Of a DNA stretch of 64,000 nucleotides, positions 27,408-37,479 are shown in pieces (the stretch's first letter is position 1; the number at the start of each line of letters is the position of its first letter). Made by a program: the position numbers and the translations under genes. Below the pieces are notes generated by a model that saw only the letters and a program-made list of their open reading frames with translations, did not search any database and had not been told where the DNA came from. Origin of the DNA: Thiohalocapsa sp963695445 (GTDB taxonomy: Bacteria; Pseudomonadota; Gammaproteobacteria; Chromatiales; Chromatiaceae); assembly GCA_963695445.1 (NCBI GenBank), contig CAVOGV010000038.1:186001-250000 (forward strand). The letters are read 5' to 3'.

Positions 27408-28532
27408 ATGTTCTCCCGTGAACGCATTCCGCACACCCGCCGCTGGGTAGTGAAGATCGGCAGCGCGCTGCTCACCCGCGATGGCGCCGGGCTCGACCGC
27501 GGCGTGCTCGCCCCCTGGGTGGAGCAAATGGCCGCCCGCCGCCAGCAGGGCCACGACCTGGTGCTGGTCTCTTCCGGCGCCGTCGCCCAGGGGATGGCGC
27601 GCATGGGCTGGCAGCGGCGTCCGCAGGCCCTGCACGAGTTGCAGGCGGCAGCAGCGATCGGCCAGATGGGTCTGATTCGCGCCTACGAAGACTGCTTCGC
27701 GCGCCGCGGCCTACACACAGCGCAGGTGCTGCTGACCCGCGACGACCTGGCCAATCGCGAGCGTTACCTGAATGCCCGCAGCACGCTGCGCACGCTGTTG
27801 TCGCTCGGGGTGATACCGGTCGTGAACGAGAACGACACCGTCGCCACCGACGAACTGCGCTTCGGCGACAACGACACCCTGGCGGCGCTGGTGGCAAACC
27901 TGATCGAGGCGGAGCTACTGATTCTGCTCACCGACCAGGATGGGCTGTTCGATGCGGACCCGCGCTTCAACGCCGGTGCCAAGCTGATCCCCTGCACGCG
28001 CATCGACGACAATCGTCTGGACGCCGTGGCCGGCGGCAGCGGCAGCGGTCTGGGCACGGGCGGCATGACGACCAAACTGCGCGCGGCACGGCTGGCGGCC
28101 CGCTCCGGTTGCGCGACGGTGATTGCGCCGGGCCGCAGCAGCGACAGCCTGGCGCGCATCGCCCTCGGCGAGGAGGTGGGCACCTTACTCACGCCGGTGC
28201 AGGGCCCCCAGGCGGCACGCAAGCAATGGCTGGCCGGGCATCTCGCCGTCAGCGGGCGATTGGAACTCGATGACGGCGCCGTACGCGCGCTGCGCGAGCT
28301 CGGCCGCAGTCTGCTACCGGTGGGCGTCGTCGCCGTCTACGGGCATTTCAACCGCGGCGCCGTAGTGGCCTGTGTCGACGCCTCGGGCAAAGAAGTGGCG
28401 CGCGGACTGGTGAACTACGGCGCCCAGGACAGCATCCGCATCAAGGGCCGCCCAAGCTCCGAGATCGAGTCGATTCTGGGCTTCGTCGATGACGCTGAGC
28501 TGATCCATCGAGACAATCTGGCCTTGATCTAG
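27408..28532 (+). CDS. proB: glutamate 5-kinase
   Basis: A 374-residue enzyme that phosphorylates L-glutamate with ATP in the first step of proline synthesis. The amino-acid-kinase domain (1-255) shows KIGSALLT at the start, VSSGAVAQGMARMG (about 45), VVNENDTVATDELRFGDND (about 135) and LGTGGMTTKLRAARLAARSG (about 215). A C-terminal PUA domain (about 275-360) is present, as in the full-length ProB type. It sits after obgE, a common gammaproteobacterial order. The TAG stop is part of a CTAG palindrome that also gives the stop of the convergent gene. Confidence 0.95.
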   Translation: MFSRERIPHTRRWVVKIGSALLTRDGAGLDRGVLAPWVEQMAARRQQGHDLVLVSSGAVAQGMARMGWQRRPQALHELQAAAAIGQMGLIRAYEDCFARRGLHTAQVLLTRDDLANRERYLNARSTLRTLLSLGVIPVVNENDTVATDELRFGDNDTLAALVANLIEAELLILLTDQDGLFDADPRFNAGAKLIPCTRIDDNRLDAVAGGSGSGLGTGGMTTKLRAARLAARSGCATVIAPGRSSDSLARIALGEEVGTLLTPVQGPQAARKQWLAGHLAVSGRLELDDGAVRALRELGRSLLPVGVVAVYGHFNRGAVVACVDASGKEVARGLVNYGAQDSIRIKGRPSSEIESILGFVDDAELIHRDNLALI

Positions 28533-28911
28533 CGCGCGATCCAGGCGCCATCCTCGTAGGACAGCCAGAGTTGCACGACCTCGGTCTTGGGACGGCGCTG
28601 CGCCTGCTTCATGCGCAACTCGACGCGACAGTCGAAATGGACGCCAATGCGATCGATGCTCCTGCAGCCAAGCTTTTTCAGGTCTTCCACTGTCAGCTCC
28701 ATCAAGCCCGCGTCGACGTCGCCGAGAAGCTTTCGTGAGCGCGCGTTGATGCCTGCGATGCGCGCCTCGTAGGCGTCGAAGATTTGTGCTTCGGTTGGCT
28801 CCTCGACACCGGCGGCGCTTCCGCCTCCTGAGCGAAGGCGGGCAGATGCAGCAACGCCAGCATCAGGAGCGATGCGGCAACGCCAAAAGTGGTTGGTACG
28901 CGACTGTGCAT
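28529..28911 (-). pseudogene. putative small periplasmic protein, one frameshift
   Basis: From the ATG at 28911 there is a clear Sec signal peptide (LLMLALLHLPAFAQEA, about 13-30). Near 28800-28810 the frame shifts. The other frame continues as VEEPTEAQIFDAYEARIAGI, a helical stretch ending in DLKKLGCRSIDRIGV and a beta-type end, VVQLWLSYEDGAWIAR. The joined product is about 126 residues, of unknown family, and likely periplasmic. It converges with proB and shares its last four bases. A single-base sequencing indel is the simplest cause of the break. Confidence 0.6.
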
Positions 28912-29085
28912 GAGATTCGAAATCGGCTGGTGGCGACGTTCGGCGCGGTAGCCGCGTATTCTAACGTTCGTAGCGCGGCGCAAGACAGACCACAATGATC
29001 GTTCTGCTTGCCTCGGGATGACAAACACCTTAGCCTTCGTCCGGCATTTTGCCGACATCGACGGATATCTGGAGAGAGTACCGCC

Positions 29086-29799
29086 ATGAGTTCCACGGCT
29101 GATTCCAAACGCTGACCAATCGCTGATCTGGCGGCCGACGCAAAGTCTAGTCCGGCGCGTTTCAACATGATCGAGCAACAGGTTCGTCCGTGGCAGGTAC
29201 TGGATTCACGGGTGCTCGCCGTCATGTCCGAGATCCACCGCGAACTGTTCGTTCCGGACGCCTATCAGGGTCTCGCCTATGCCGACATCGAGATCCCCAT
29301 CGGCACGAGCAGCAGCATGCTGGCACCCAAGGTCGTCGGCCGCATGCTGCAGGCGCTCGGCATTCATGAACACGACAAGGTGCTCGAGATCGGCACCGGC
29401 ACCGGCTATGTCACCGCCTGCCTGGCGCGCCTCGGCGGACGCGTCGTCAGCATCGAGATCGAGCCGGAACTCGCGAGCGCCGCACAAGAACGGCTGGCGG
29501 CAATGCAGCTTCGCCGCGTCGAGGTGATTACCGGCGACGCATTGGCCGGCCCCGTCGACGGCGGCCCCTTCGACGTCATCGCGGTGACCGGCTCGGTGCC
29601 CAATGAGGAAGTGCTGCCGATGCTGCGCCAGCAACTGAGCACCGGGGGCCGGCTCTTCGCGATCATCGGCGAGCCGCCGCTGATGCAGGCCGTGCTAGAG
29701 ACGCGCTTAGCCGGCGGGGATATCCGGCGTGAGGGGCTGTTCGAGACCTGCATCCCGGCATTACAGAACGTGCCCGAGCCCCAACGTTTCGTTTTCTGA
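29086..29799 (+). CDS. protein-L-isoaspartate O-methyltransferase family (Pcm), start uncertain
   Basis: A SAM-dependent methyltransferase that repairs isoaspartyl residues in aged proteins. The region from 29167 gives 210 residues with MIEQQVRPWQVLDSRVL, VLEIGTGTGYVTACLARLG (SAM motif I) and FDVIAVTGSVP. The family usually starts earlier with a stretch ending ARFNMIEQQ, and that stretch is present in frame upstream, back to an ATG at 29086 with a good GGAGAG site. However, an in-frame TGA (29113-29115) interrupts it at codon 10. Either translation begins at 29167 without a ribosome site, or the TGA is a sequence error. The rhodanese gene follows 8 bp later. Confidence 0.82.
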
Positions 29800-29807
29800 T
29801 CCACCCC

Positions 29808-30134
29808 ATGCAGCAGCTCACCCCCCGCGAACTCGCCGACTTGCTCGGTCGTGCCGAACAGGACGCTCGCCCCATCCTTTTGGATGTACGCGAACCCTGG
29901 GAGTTCGACATCTGCCGCCTCGACGGCGCACGGCTGATCCCGATGCGCCAGATCCCAGCGTCGCTGGGCCAGCTGGAAACCGACCAACCGGTGGTCGTGA
30001 TCTGCCATCACGGCATCCGCAGCCAGCAGGTAGCGCTCTATCTGGAGCACCAGGGCTTCTCGCAGGTGTATAACCTGCGCGGCGGTGTCGATGGCTGGGC
30101 GCGCGATGTCGAGCCCGCCATGGCCACTTACTGA
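29808..30134 (+). CDS. single-domain rhodanese sulfurtransferase
   Basis: A 108-residue single rhodanese domain of the GlpE/PspE size, acting on sulfane sulfur in the cytosol. The active-site loop is CHHGIRS, with catalytic Cys66 and loop Arg71. LLDVREPWEF (24-33) gives the conserved Asp and Arg, and VYNLRGGVDGWA is the C-terminal signature. It starts 8 bp after the methyltransferase gene, so the two are probably co-transcribed. The loop of five residues after Cys fits sulfur rather than phosphate chemistry. Confidence 0.9.
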   Translation: MQQLTPRELADLLGRAEQDARPILLDVREPWEFDICRLDGARLIPMRQIPASLGQLETDQPVVVICHHGIRSQQVALYLEHQGFSQVYNLRGGVDGWARDVEPAMATY

Positions 30135-30276
30135 GGGCATTCGGGCCAAGACCGAGCCGCCAATCGCACCGGCTTGGCTACCGCGCCACATGTCCCGACA
30201 ACGAACAACAAAACCAGGCGTGCGGCGTATCCCAATGGATGCGACAAACGGCGCCTAGACGAGAGAGGTCACACCC

Positions 30277-30855
30277 ATGAGTACTCACCAGGCCGCAATG
30301 CCGCTGTGCCAGAGCGCATTCTCACAACTGCTGATCATCGACGCCCAAGAGCGCCTAGCCGCAGCGATGCCGGAGGACGCGCTGGCAAAGACGGTGACCA
30401 ACATCAACCGCCTGATTTCCGCGGCACAAGCCCTGAACGTTCCCATCATCTCCACCGAGCAATACCCACAAGGTCTCGGTAAGACCGTCGAATCCATCCG
30501 CGAGAACCTGCCAGAGAACGCCGCACCGACCGAGAAGACCAGCTTTTCTTGCTGCACCGCCACTGGTTTCGAGCGCAGCCTCACCAGCCAACCCGAGCGG
30601 AAGCAAGTCGTATTGGTTGGCATGGAGGCACACATCTGCATCGTGCAAACCGCATCGGGACTGCAGCGCTGGGGCTATCAGGTGTTCGTCGCCGAGGACG
30701 CCATCTGCGCGCGCGACCCCGCCAACCGCATCAACGCGCTGGAGCGCATGCGCCATTGCGGCATCCATGTGGTCAATACGGAGTCGGTGGCGTTCGAATG
30801 GCTCGGCGATTCCGGCCATGAGAAGTTCCACCAAGTCTCGCGGATGTTTAGATAA
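30277..30855 (+). CDS. isochorismatase-family cysteine hydrolase
   Basis: A 192-residue hydrolase with the family triad: Asp22 (LLIIDAQERL), Lys87 (TEKTSFSC) and Cys121 (VLVGMEAHICIVQT). Members hydrolyse isochorismate, nicotinamide or other amides; the GMEAHICIVQTA form is that of the broad YcaC-like/isochorismatase-like group, so the substrate is open. A GAGAGGT site precedes the ATG. It stands alone, followed by repeat copy G. The frame is clean. Confidence 0.88.
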   Translation: MSTHQAAMPLCQSAFSQLLIIDAQERLAAAMPEDALAKTVTNINRLISAAQALNVPIISTEQYPQGLGKTVESIRENLPENAAPTEKTSFSCCTATGFERSLTSQPERKQVVLVGMEAHICIVQTASGLQRWGYQVFVAEDAICARDPANRINALERMRHCGIHVVNTESVAFEWLGDSGHEKFHQVSRMFR

Positions 30856-30988
30856 GAGGGCCGAGAGGGCACATTGCGCACTCGCTGTGCGGCGGCCGTC
30901 GGCCTTGGGCGCTTGGCCCACTTGAAGCAACGCACGGGTTGATCAACAGGGCGACGTGCCACTGTCGGCCTGATGCGTCGTTGCCCTT
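30852..30988 (-). repeat. dispersed intergenic element, copy G (minus strand)
   Basis: Read on the minus strand this gap follows copy B over about 130 bp: GCATCAGGCCGACAG, then GTGGGCCAAGCGCCCAAGGC, CGACGGCCGCCGCACAGCGAG and TGCGCAATGTG. Its heptads (GGGCCAA GCGCCCA AGGCCGA) are the same as in copy B. It occupies the whole space between the convergent isochorismatase and waaA genes. Confidence 0.7.
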
Positions 30989-30989
30989 C

Positions 30990-32304
30990 CTAAGCCCTCG
31001 ACGAGCCGCCTCCTCCTTGGGCTCGCTCACCTCGCTGCGCCGTCTGCACCAATCGCGTGTCGACAAGGGCGATCAGCCGATCCAGCGCGCCGCGATTTTT
31101 CTCGATGGCCTGCCGGGCGTTCTCGCCCACCCGAGCGCGCTCGGCGGCATCTCCGAGCCAGCGGATGAGCCAATCGGCCAGTTCGTCGGCATCGGCCACC
31201 TGCCTCGCGGCGTCGCACGCGATCAACAGCCGCGTGATCTCGGCAAAATTGAAGCTGTGCGGACCAATCAGCACCGGCACGCCTACCGCGGCCGGTTCCA
31301 ATAGATTGTGGCCACCGGTCGGTACCAGGCTGCCGCCGACGAAAGCGACATCGGCGGCCGCCAGAAAGACCGGCAGTTCACCCATGGTGTCGCCCAGATA
31401 GACCGCCGTCGCCTCCTCGCAAGGCTGATTCAGACTGTGCCGCGCCAAGGTCAACCCTTGCCGTTGCACCAGCGCCGCAACCCGTTCGAAGCGCTCCGGA
31501 TGCCGCGGCACCAGCACCAACAACGCCGTTGGAAAATGGGCCCGAACCCGGACATGGGCCGCCAGCAATTGCTCGTCCTCGCCTTCGCGGGTGCTGGCCG
31601 CCACCCAGACCGGCCGATTGCTACCCCAGCCCCGACGCATCACCTCGGCCCGGTCCATCAGGCTGGCCGGCAACTGCACGTCGAACTTGATGCTCCCGGT
31701 CACCGCGACGCGGGCAGGATCAACACCCAAGGACTCAAACCGGGCCGCATCGTCGGCGCTCTGCGCCGCGATCAGCGCGAAACGGCGCATGGTCTCGGCA
31801 CTGAACCGACGCACGCGGGCATAACCGCGAGCAGAGCGCGCGGACAAGCGAGCCGTTGATCAAGATCACCTCGACGCCGCGCCGCTCGCACACAGCCAGC
31901 ATATTTGGCCAAATCTCGGTCTCCATCACCAGCACCAACCGTGGCGACACCACGTCCAGAAAGCGGCGCATGATCCAACCGAGGTCGAGGGGCGTATAGC
32001 AATGCTGAACGGCATCCGCCAGCAAGTCCTGCAGCCGACGGGCGCCGGTCGGGGTGGTCGTGGTCACAAGCACCGACAGCCCCTGGCGCAATAGGTGACG
32101 AATCAACGGTTGCGCGGCCTGCACCTCGCCCACCGAGACGGCATGAATCCAGACATCCGCGGGCCGCGGTGCTGGGTCAAAGAAACCGATCCGTTCGTAC
32201 CAACGCTCACGATAGGCGGGAGCACGCCAACTACGCCAGAACAGGCGCAACAGCACAAACGGCAGCAGTAACCAGAGCAGTAGGGAGTAGATGTAGCGCA
32301 GCAT
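30990..32304 (-). pseudogene. waaA: 3-deoxy-D-manno-octulosonic acid transferase, one frameshift
   Basis: An inner-membrane-associated GT30 enzyme that adds Kdo to lipid IVA. From ATG 32304 (MLRYIYSLLLWLLLPF) the N-terminal anchor and first GT-B domain run through WIHAVSVGEVQAAQPLI and METEIWPNM. At about 31843 one extra T in CTTG shifts frame, after which SARSARGYARV, ASTREGEDEQLL, FVGGSLVPTGGHNLLEPAA and SFNFAEITRLL follow in order. The joined length is about 437 residues, normal for WaaA. It starts 3 bp after the upstream GT39 gene. As the enzyme is normally essential, a sequencing indel is likely. Confidence 0.88.
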
Positions 32305-32306
32305 GG

Positions 32307-34159
32307 CTAGCGGCGCGGCGGGCCTTGCGAACCCCAGCGGGCAGGACCATCGAACAGATCGCGCCAGGACTGGGCGCGACCCTTGAGCCACACTGGAACC
32401 TGACAACGACAGCCCCGGTGGCCGCGCCGCCGGCATGGCCGGACGACGCGAGACCGGGGCGCGCTAGGGTGCCGGCCCTTATCTGATCAGGCATTTGGCC
32501 GGGCATCCGGGCTCGACCGGCTAGCCAGACTTGGCGCATCGCTGGCAGGCCAATGAGAGGCAAGAGCCCGGGCCTAGTCAGCGCTATGATCCCGCCGGCG
32601 AGCGACGCTGCCTCGACCAGGCCCGCGACACCAGCGCTCCGGGCCGGCATGGTCGCGGTCGCATTGGCAGATGTGCCCGAATCACGCACGGCAGCATCGA
32701 ACCAGGGCAAATGCAGCAGCGCGGCCAAGCCCCACAGCATGATGACACCGGCCGGCCAAGCCAGTAGCGAGGCCGGACGTGGAGCACGGAATCGCATGGC
32801 AATCCAGAGCCAGAACAGGGTGAAAAAGGCCGCCGTGATGAAGGCTACCGGATGCCAGACGAAGTCGAAATCCATCGGCAGATACTCCGCCAACACACCA
32901 TGCTGCAGCGGTTGCCCGGTATACATGTGGTAGATCCAAAGCCCCCACAGCAGAGTGGCCAGGGCGCCGAACACCAACACCGTCAGCAGATAGGCGGGCG
33001 TGACGATCAAACGTGGCAGCCGTGACACGCCCCCAGCCGCGATCACCGCGAGCGGTGCAAGCAGCGGCAGACCGTACAGTTCCCGTGCGTACGGGGCCAC
33101 CAGCAGCACGCCCCAGCCGACGAGGCTCGCCACCAGGGCGACACGCACACCACCGCTCGACCAGGTGTCGCGCACACGCACCAAGGGCGTTAGCACGGCG
33201 AGCAAGGCAGCCGGGAAAGTGAACCACGGCCAGGTGCGCAGCCAGAAGTCGGCGGTCGTCGGCGGTGCGAGCTGCTCGGCATCGACGGCGATCGGCAGGT
33301 AGCGATTGACCGTGTCGTCCCAGAACCAAACCTGGAACAGGTTGGGGTCACGCAGATACAGCAATGCCGGCCAAACCACCAGCCAGGGCAGCGCGGCCAA
33401 CAGCGCGATGATCAGAGCACGCACATAGCGGCCGCTGCGCCAATCGCGGAACAGGGGCAGCAGCAGGGCGGTCACGCCAATGATTCCGGGCCCCAGCAAG
33501 CCCTTGGAAAGGAACGCCAGACCGGTGCCGGTACCGAGCCAGACGCCGCCCCAGAAGCACGCGACGCGGCGCGATGACCAGACCATACAGCGCCATTGCA
33601 AAGCCGGCGCTCAGCGCAAGATCGATGACCAGCAGGTGTGCGCTCTGGAGCAGTCCGAGGGTACCCATCAGCACCAACAGAGCGATCGCACCCTCGCCGT
33701 GATTCTGGCCGTCGCGGACCCAGGTGGCTCGACCGAGCAGCACGGTGAATCCGAACAGGATCAACAGATACAGTCCGGTCGCGAGCCTGGCCGCGTCGTC
33801 CGGCGGCCAGTTTCAGCGCATCGGGTACCGCGACGCCCTCGGGCAAAGGCAGCGCGAGCACGCGATCATAGAGCCCGGCGATGACGGCGGCGGTCGCGTA
33901 GAATGCCGGCGGCTTTTCCAGCACCGGCTCATCGCCGAGCTGTCGGCACCAGCAGATCGCCGGTGTCGAGCATGTTGTGGATGATGGCAAACGATTCGGA
34001 CTCGTCCTGCTGCCAAGGGGCGTGCCCGGTCAACCCCGGCACGATGTAGGCCGCTGCGAAGAGCAGCGTCAACAGGCCAAGCCAGAATGGCGCCCTGTTG
34101 CGCTTGCTAGCGCCCACGGATGTTGAATCTGGCTTCGGGGCCTCGCTTTCTGACGTCAT
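32307..34159 (-). pseudogene. GT39 (ArnT-like) membrane glycosyltransferase, several frameshifts
   Basis: A polytopic membrane transferase of the ArnT/PMT family that would move sugars from undecaprenyl phosphate onto lipid A or other periplasmic acceptors. The N-terminus is YIVPGLTGHAPWQQDESESF, with the catalytic-type Asp-Glu. Then, in other frames, come GDEPVLEKPPAFY, LQSAHLLVIDLALSAGFAMA, LAFLSKGLLGPGI and the long helical core to MDFDFVWHPVAF. The end is QSWRDLFDGPARWGSQGPP. At least four frame changes occur (near 33975, 33790, 33590 and 32350-32700). It ends 3 bp before waaA, so both form one unit. Confidence 0.75.
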
Positions 34160-34275
34160 TGACCGTTACCTCTGGCCTAGAACTACAAGAATTGCCAGCG
34201 CGCAAATATATCACACCAACCGAGCGGAATTGACCGGGCCGCCCGACGGTCGCTCGGAGAAGCCGTTGGCTTACG

Positions 34276-34304
34276 TTCACAAATCGACAACAGGCAGTTA
34301 TAAT
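34276..34304 (+). promoter_or_regulatory. sigma70 promoter for the GT4 gene
   Basis: TTCACA (34276-34281, 5 of 6) and a perfect TATAAT (34299-34304) are spaced by 17 bp, about 93 bp upstream of the glycosyltransferase at 34397. It lies in the 237-bp divergent gap with the GT39 gene, which otherwise shows nothing identifiable. Confidence 0.7.
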
Positions 34305-34396
34305 TTTGTGAGCAGACAGCCAGGACCTTGACCCTATCTCGCGCGGAAGGCATGGACCATCGCAGCGCTTCCTAAGCTCGCCGCCGAGCCCCACCG

Positions 34397-35535
34397 ATGC
34401 CTGAATTGCCCCCACCCATCGCCGTGTTCGCATCCTTCTCCGGGGCGGGCGGTGTCGAGCGCATGCTGGTCAACCTGATGCGCGGCTTCGTCGACCTGGG
34501 CCGCCCCGTCGACCTGCTGTTGGCCGACGCCGACAGCCCACATCTGGAGCGACTGCCGGCCGCCGTGCGCCGCATCGACTCGGCTCGCGACATACGCTTG
34601 GGGCGGCAATCGGTCTCGCCCGTTACCTGCGCCGAGAACGACCTCGTGCGTTGCTGGCGGCAAAGGATCGCGCCGGGCGCGCCGCGGTCTTGGCCCGACG
34701 ACTTGCGGGCTACGGATACCCGCATCGTGCTGCGTCTGGGCACCAATCTGTCCGCGGCCATGGCCGGTCGTTCGGCGCTCGACCGCTGGCTGCGCTACGC
34801 GCCGATCCGCCAGCTCTATCCGAGCATCGACCAGATCGTCGCGGTCTCCAACGGCGTCGCGGACGACACGACCTCGATTGCTCGCTATCCGCGCGCCCGC
34901 ATCAGCGTGATTCGCAATCCGGTTGTCACGCCGGAACTGACTCCAGGACGCCGCCCTGCCCTGCCCGCATCCCTGGCTGAGCGAACACCGCGACCGACGT
35001 TTGCCGATCATCGTCGGCGCCGGGCGCCTGCAACAGCAAAAGGATTTCCCGACCCTGATCCGGGCCTTTGCGCAGGTCCGCCGTACTCGCCCGTGCCGAC
35101 TGCTGCTACTCGGCGACGGACGCGAGCGGGCGACGCTGGAGGCCCTGATCGCGCAGCTTGGCATCGGCGCCGACGTCGAGCCTACCCGGCTTCCAGCAAA
35201 ATCTCTACCCGTTCCTGGGGCGAGCGGACCTGTTCGTGCTGTCATCGGCCTGGGAGGGATCACCCAACGTACTCACCGAGGCGCTGGCACTCGGCACCCC
35301 CGTGGTCGCCACCGACTGCCCCAGCGGACCGCGAGAAATCCTCGATGGCGGCCGCTTCGGACCCTTGGTACCCGTAGGCGATGCACCCGCCCTGGCCAGC
35401 GCCATGACGCAGACGCTCGACCGGCCACTGCCGGCAACAATATTGGCATCCGCGGTAAACGCATACACGCAGGAGGCGAGCGCCCGCGCCTATCTCAGAT
35501 GTTTGGATGCTGAGGGGCTAGGCGCTAGGGGCTAG
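34397..35535 (+). pseudogene. GT4-family glycosyltransferase, frameshifted
   Basis: A GT-B fold sugar transferase for a surface polysaccharide. The start MPELPPPIAVFASFSGAGGV is followed by ERMLVNLMRGFVDLG. Later segments in alternating frames give RYLRRERPRALLAAKDRAGR, IVLRLGTNLSAAM, PIIVGAGRLQQQKDFPTLI and LLLGDGRERATLEAL. The C-terminal nucleotide-sugar site is WEGSPNVLTEALALGTPVVATDCPSGPREIL, read here in two parts. At least three frame changes fall between 34580 and 35190. The stop TAG lies inside a 7-bp CTAG repeat. It resembles the gene at 44634 and the minus-strand gene at 39672. Confidence 0.78.
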
Positions 35536-35542
35536 GGCCGAG
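35516..35542. repeat. heptameric CTAG repeat, three units
   Basis: CTAG occurs at 35518, 35525 and 35532, exactly 7 bp apart, in the series GGGGCTA GGCGCTA GGGGCTA GGGCCGA GG. The TAG stop of the upstream glycosyltransferase is one of the units. It lies in the 13-bp gap between convergent genes. Confidence 0.8.
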
Positions 35543-35548
35543 GAAATT

Positions 35549-36316
35549 TCAAACTTCAAACTTCGCCTCCCGCCACTGCGTCAGGGCCGGCTTGGGGGCA
35601 TGCTTGAACAACAGCTTCCAGCCGAATCCGAGTAGATTGTCGCCGAACGAAATCGCCTTGCGCGGAAGTACCAACGGGTGATCCGCCGGCGTCGCAGCAC
35701 CGCGCAGGCAGGTCGTCGCGCTGACATAACCCGCCTCGCCGGCCAGGTCCACGGCGGATCGATCGAAGCTTCCGAACGGGTAGCAGAGATGGGTGACATC
35801 ACTGCCGAGCGCATCTTGCAGCGCCTTGCGGCTATCGCTGAGCTCACGACGCTGCGCATCCGGCGACAGCTCGCCAAGTTTGGCGTGGGTCGCGCCGTGG
35901 GAGCCGACGGTGACTCCCACCGCTTGCAGCGCGCGCAATTGGGCGGCCGTCATCAACGCCGGCTCCAGCCTACCCGGCTCTGGTGTTGCCCAGGTCATAC
36001 GCCGGCCGAGCCAATCGCTGATGGCATAGACCGCGGCTGGGAAGCCATGGGCCTGCAGCACCGGCAGCGCATGCTCCAGGAAGTTGGCATAGGCGTCATC
36101 GAAGGTCAGCACAACGCCTCGGGCCGGCAGCAAGCGCTCATCCCGCAGGCCGGCAAGGGCCTCATCTAGCGACAGCACGGTGAAGCCACCCTGGGCGATA
36201 AAGGCCATCTGACGCCGAAAGCGACCCGCGTCACAGTAGTTGGCGCGATGCGAGCGCATCGGTGCAAAGGTTCCGACCTGATGATACATCAGGATCGATA
36301 GATGCTTTGTCGTCAT
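35549..36316 (-). CDS. polysaccharide deacetylase family protein
   Basis: A 255-residue NodB-fold carbohydrate esterase (CE4). Motif 1 is VVLTFDDAYANF, with the catalytic Asp and metal-binding Asp in TFDD, and motif 2 is GSHGATHAKLGELS, with the two metal-binding His residues. LCYPFGSFD is the later substrate-groove motif. No signal peptide is present, so a cytosolic or membrane-proximal role on lipid-linked glycans is suggested. It sits within the polysaccharide locus, at the head of the long minus-strand series that runs against the GT4 gene. The frame is clean. Confidence 0.9.
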   Translation of the reverse strand: MTTKHLSILMYHQVGTFAPMRSHRANYCDAGRFRRQMAFIAQGGFTVLSLDEALAGLRDERLLPARGVVLTFDDAYANFLEHALPVLQAHGFPAAVYAISDWLGRRMTWATPEPGRLEPALMTAAQLRALQAVGVTVGSHGATHAKLGELSPDAQRRELSDSRKALQDALGSDVTHLCYPFGSFDRSAVDLAGEAGYVSATTCLRGAATPADHPLVLPRKAISFGDNLLGFGWKLLFKHAPKPALTQWREAKFEV

Positions 36317-36392
36317 TGAAATTCAGCCAATACGCCTCGACGGGCGAGTGAGGATGCCGCGCGGAATGGTTTTGGTCCGATTCAGGTCTGCC

Positions 36393-37479
36393 TCAGGTCC
36401 GCGCCAAGCACCGGTACAGCGCCAGATACTGCGCCATGATCGCGTCCTGACCGAACTCGGTCGCGGCGCGCTCTGCACCGCGGCGAACCAGCGCTTTTCC
36501 CAGCGACTGATCAGCCATCACCTGCACGATGCCCTCGGCCAGCGCGGGGGCATGGTCGCACGGCACACACCAGGCGTCCTCGCCGTGGCGAGCGATCTCG
36601 CGGGCACCACGAAAGCGGGTAGTGACCAATGGACGCTGCCAGGCCCAGGCCTCGAGGATCACATTTCCGAGGGTTTCCGCATCCTTCGACGGGAAAACCA
36701 CCAGATCTGCCAGTTGCAGATAGGCACCGGGCGAACGCTGCCAGCCCGCCCAGATCAGCCGGTCCGCGATCCCCAGTTCGGACGGCCTGACGCAGCAACG
36801 TGCCGCGCAGCGGACCGTCGCCAACCAGGACCATGCGCCAACGTCGTCCGTCGATCTCCGCGGGCAGACGCGCCAGGGCCGAGAGCAGGACGCCATGCCC
36901 CTTGACCGTCACCAACCGGCCAAGCGCGGTCATGACCAGGGCATCGTCCGGGATCAGCAGCCGCGACCGCAGTGCGGCGATCTCGTCGACGGGCCGCGGT
37001 TTCGCAGCATCGACGAAATTGTAGATGTGATGGACGCGCTCGACGGGCATACCCTCCGAGACCATCCAGTCGCAGAGCCAGCGCGTGTTGCCGATCCAAG
37101 CATCCGCATGGCGATAGGGCGCGAGCCGGTAGGCACCGCCCAGACGGGCAATGTGTATCGGTCGATCGGCCCCGGACAATCGCGTCAGCCGGGTCGCGCG
37201 GCCCATGTAGGTCTGCACGATCGCGGGCCGCACTTCCCGCACCAGGCGCGCGACGGCCGCGCGTGAGATCGGGTCCCAGACGCTGCGAAACGGCAGCGTG
37301 CGCAGCGCCAGACCGCCCATGTCCAAGCTGGCGACGGCACTTCCGGCGCGCACGCCGACCGTCACCGGGGCGCCGCGCGCGGCAAGCGCCGCGGCAAAGC
37401 GCTGCACCCAGCGCTCGGCGCCGCCCAGCGCCTTGCTGCCTACCAGGTGCAGGCTCGACGGCCAGTCGGTGTCGCTCAT
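36393..37479 (-). pseudogene. GT4-family glycosyltransferase, one frameshift
   Basis: The joined length is about 361 residues. The N-terminus from ATG 37479 is SLHLVGSKALGGAERWVQRF. Then come VRPAIVQTYMGRATRL, ARLGGAYRLAPYRHADAWIG and LGRLVTVKGHGVLLSALARL. After a frame change near 36785 it continues with ADLVVFPSKDAETLGNVILE, the nucleotide-sugar site with the E-x7-E type spacing, and ends in a C-terminal helix. Its ATG overlaps the TGA of the previous gene (ATGA), so it belongs to a tightly coupled glycosyltransferase operon. Donor and acceptor are unknown. Confidence 0.82.

Noticed and set aside
29086..29166. Selenocysteine readthrough of the TGA in the Pcm leader
   Set aside because: No SECIS-like hairpin was recognised and Pcm is not a known selenoprotein family; sequence error or an internal start is simpler.
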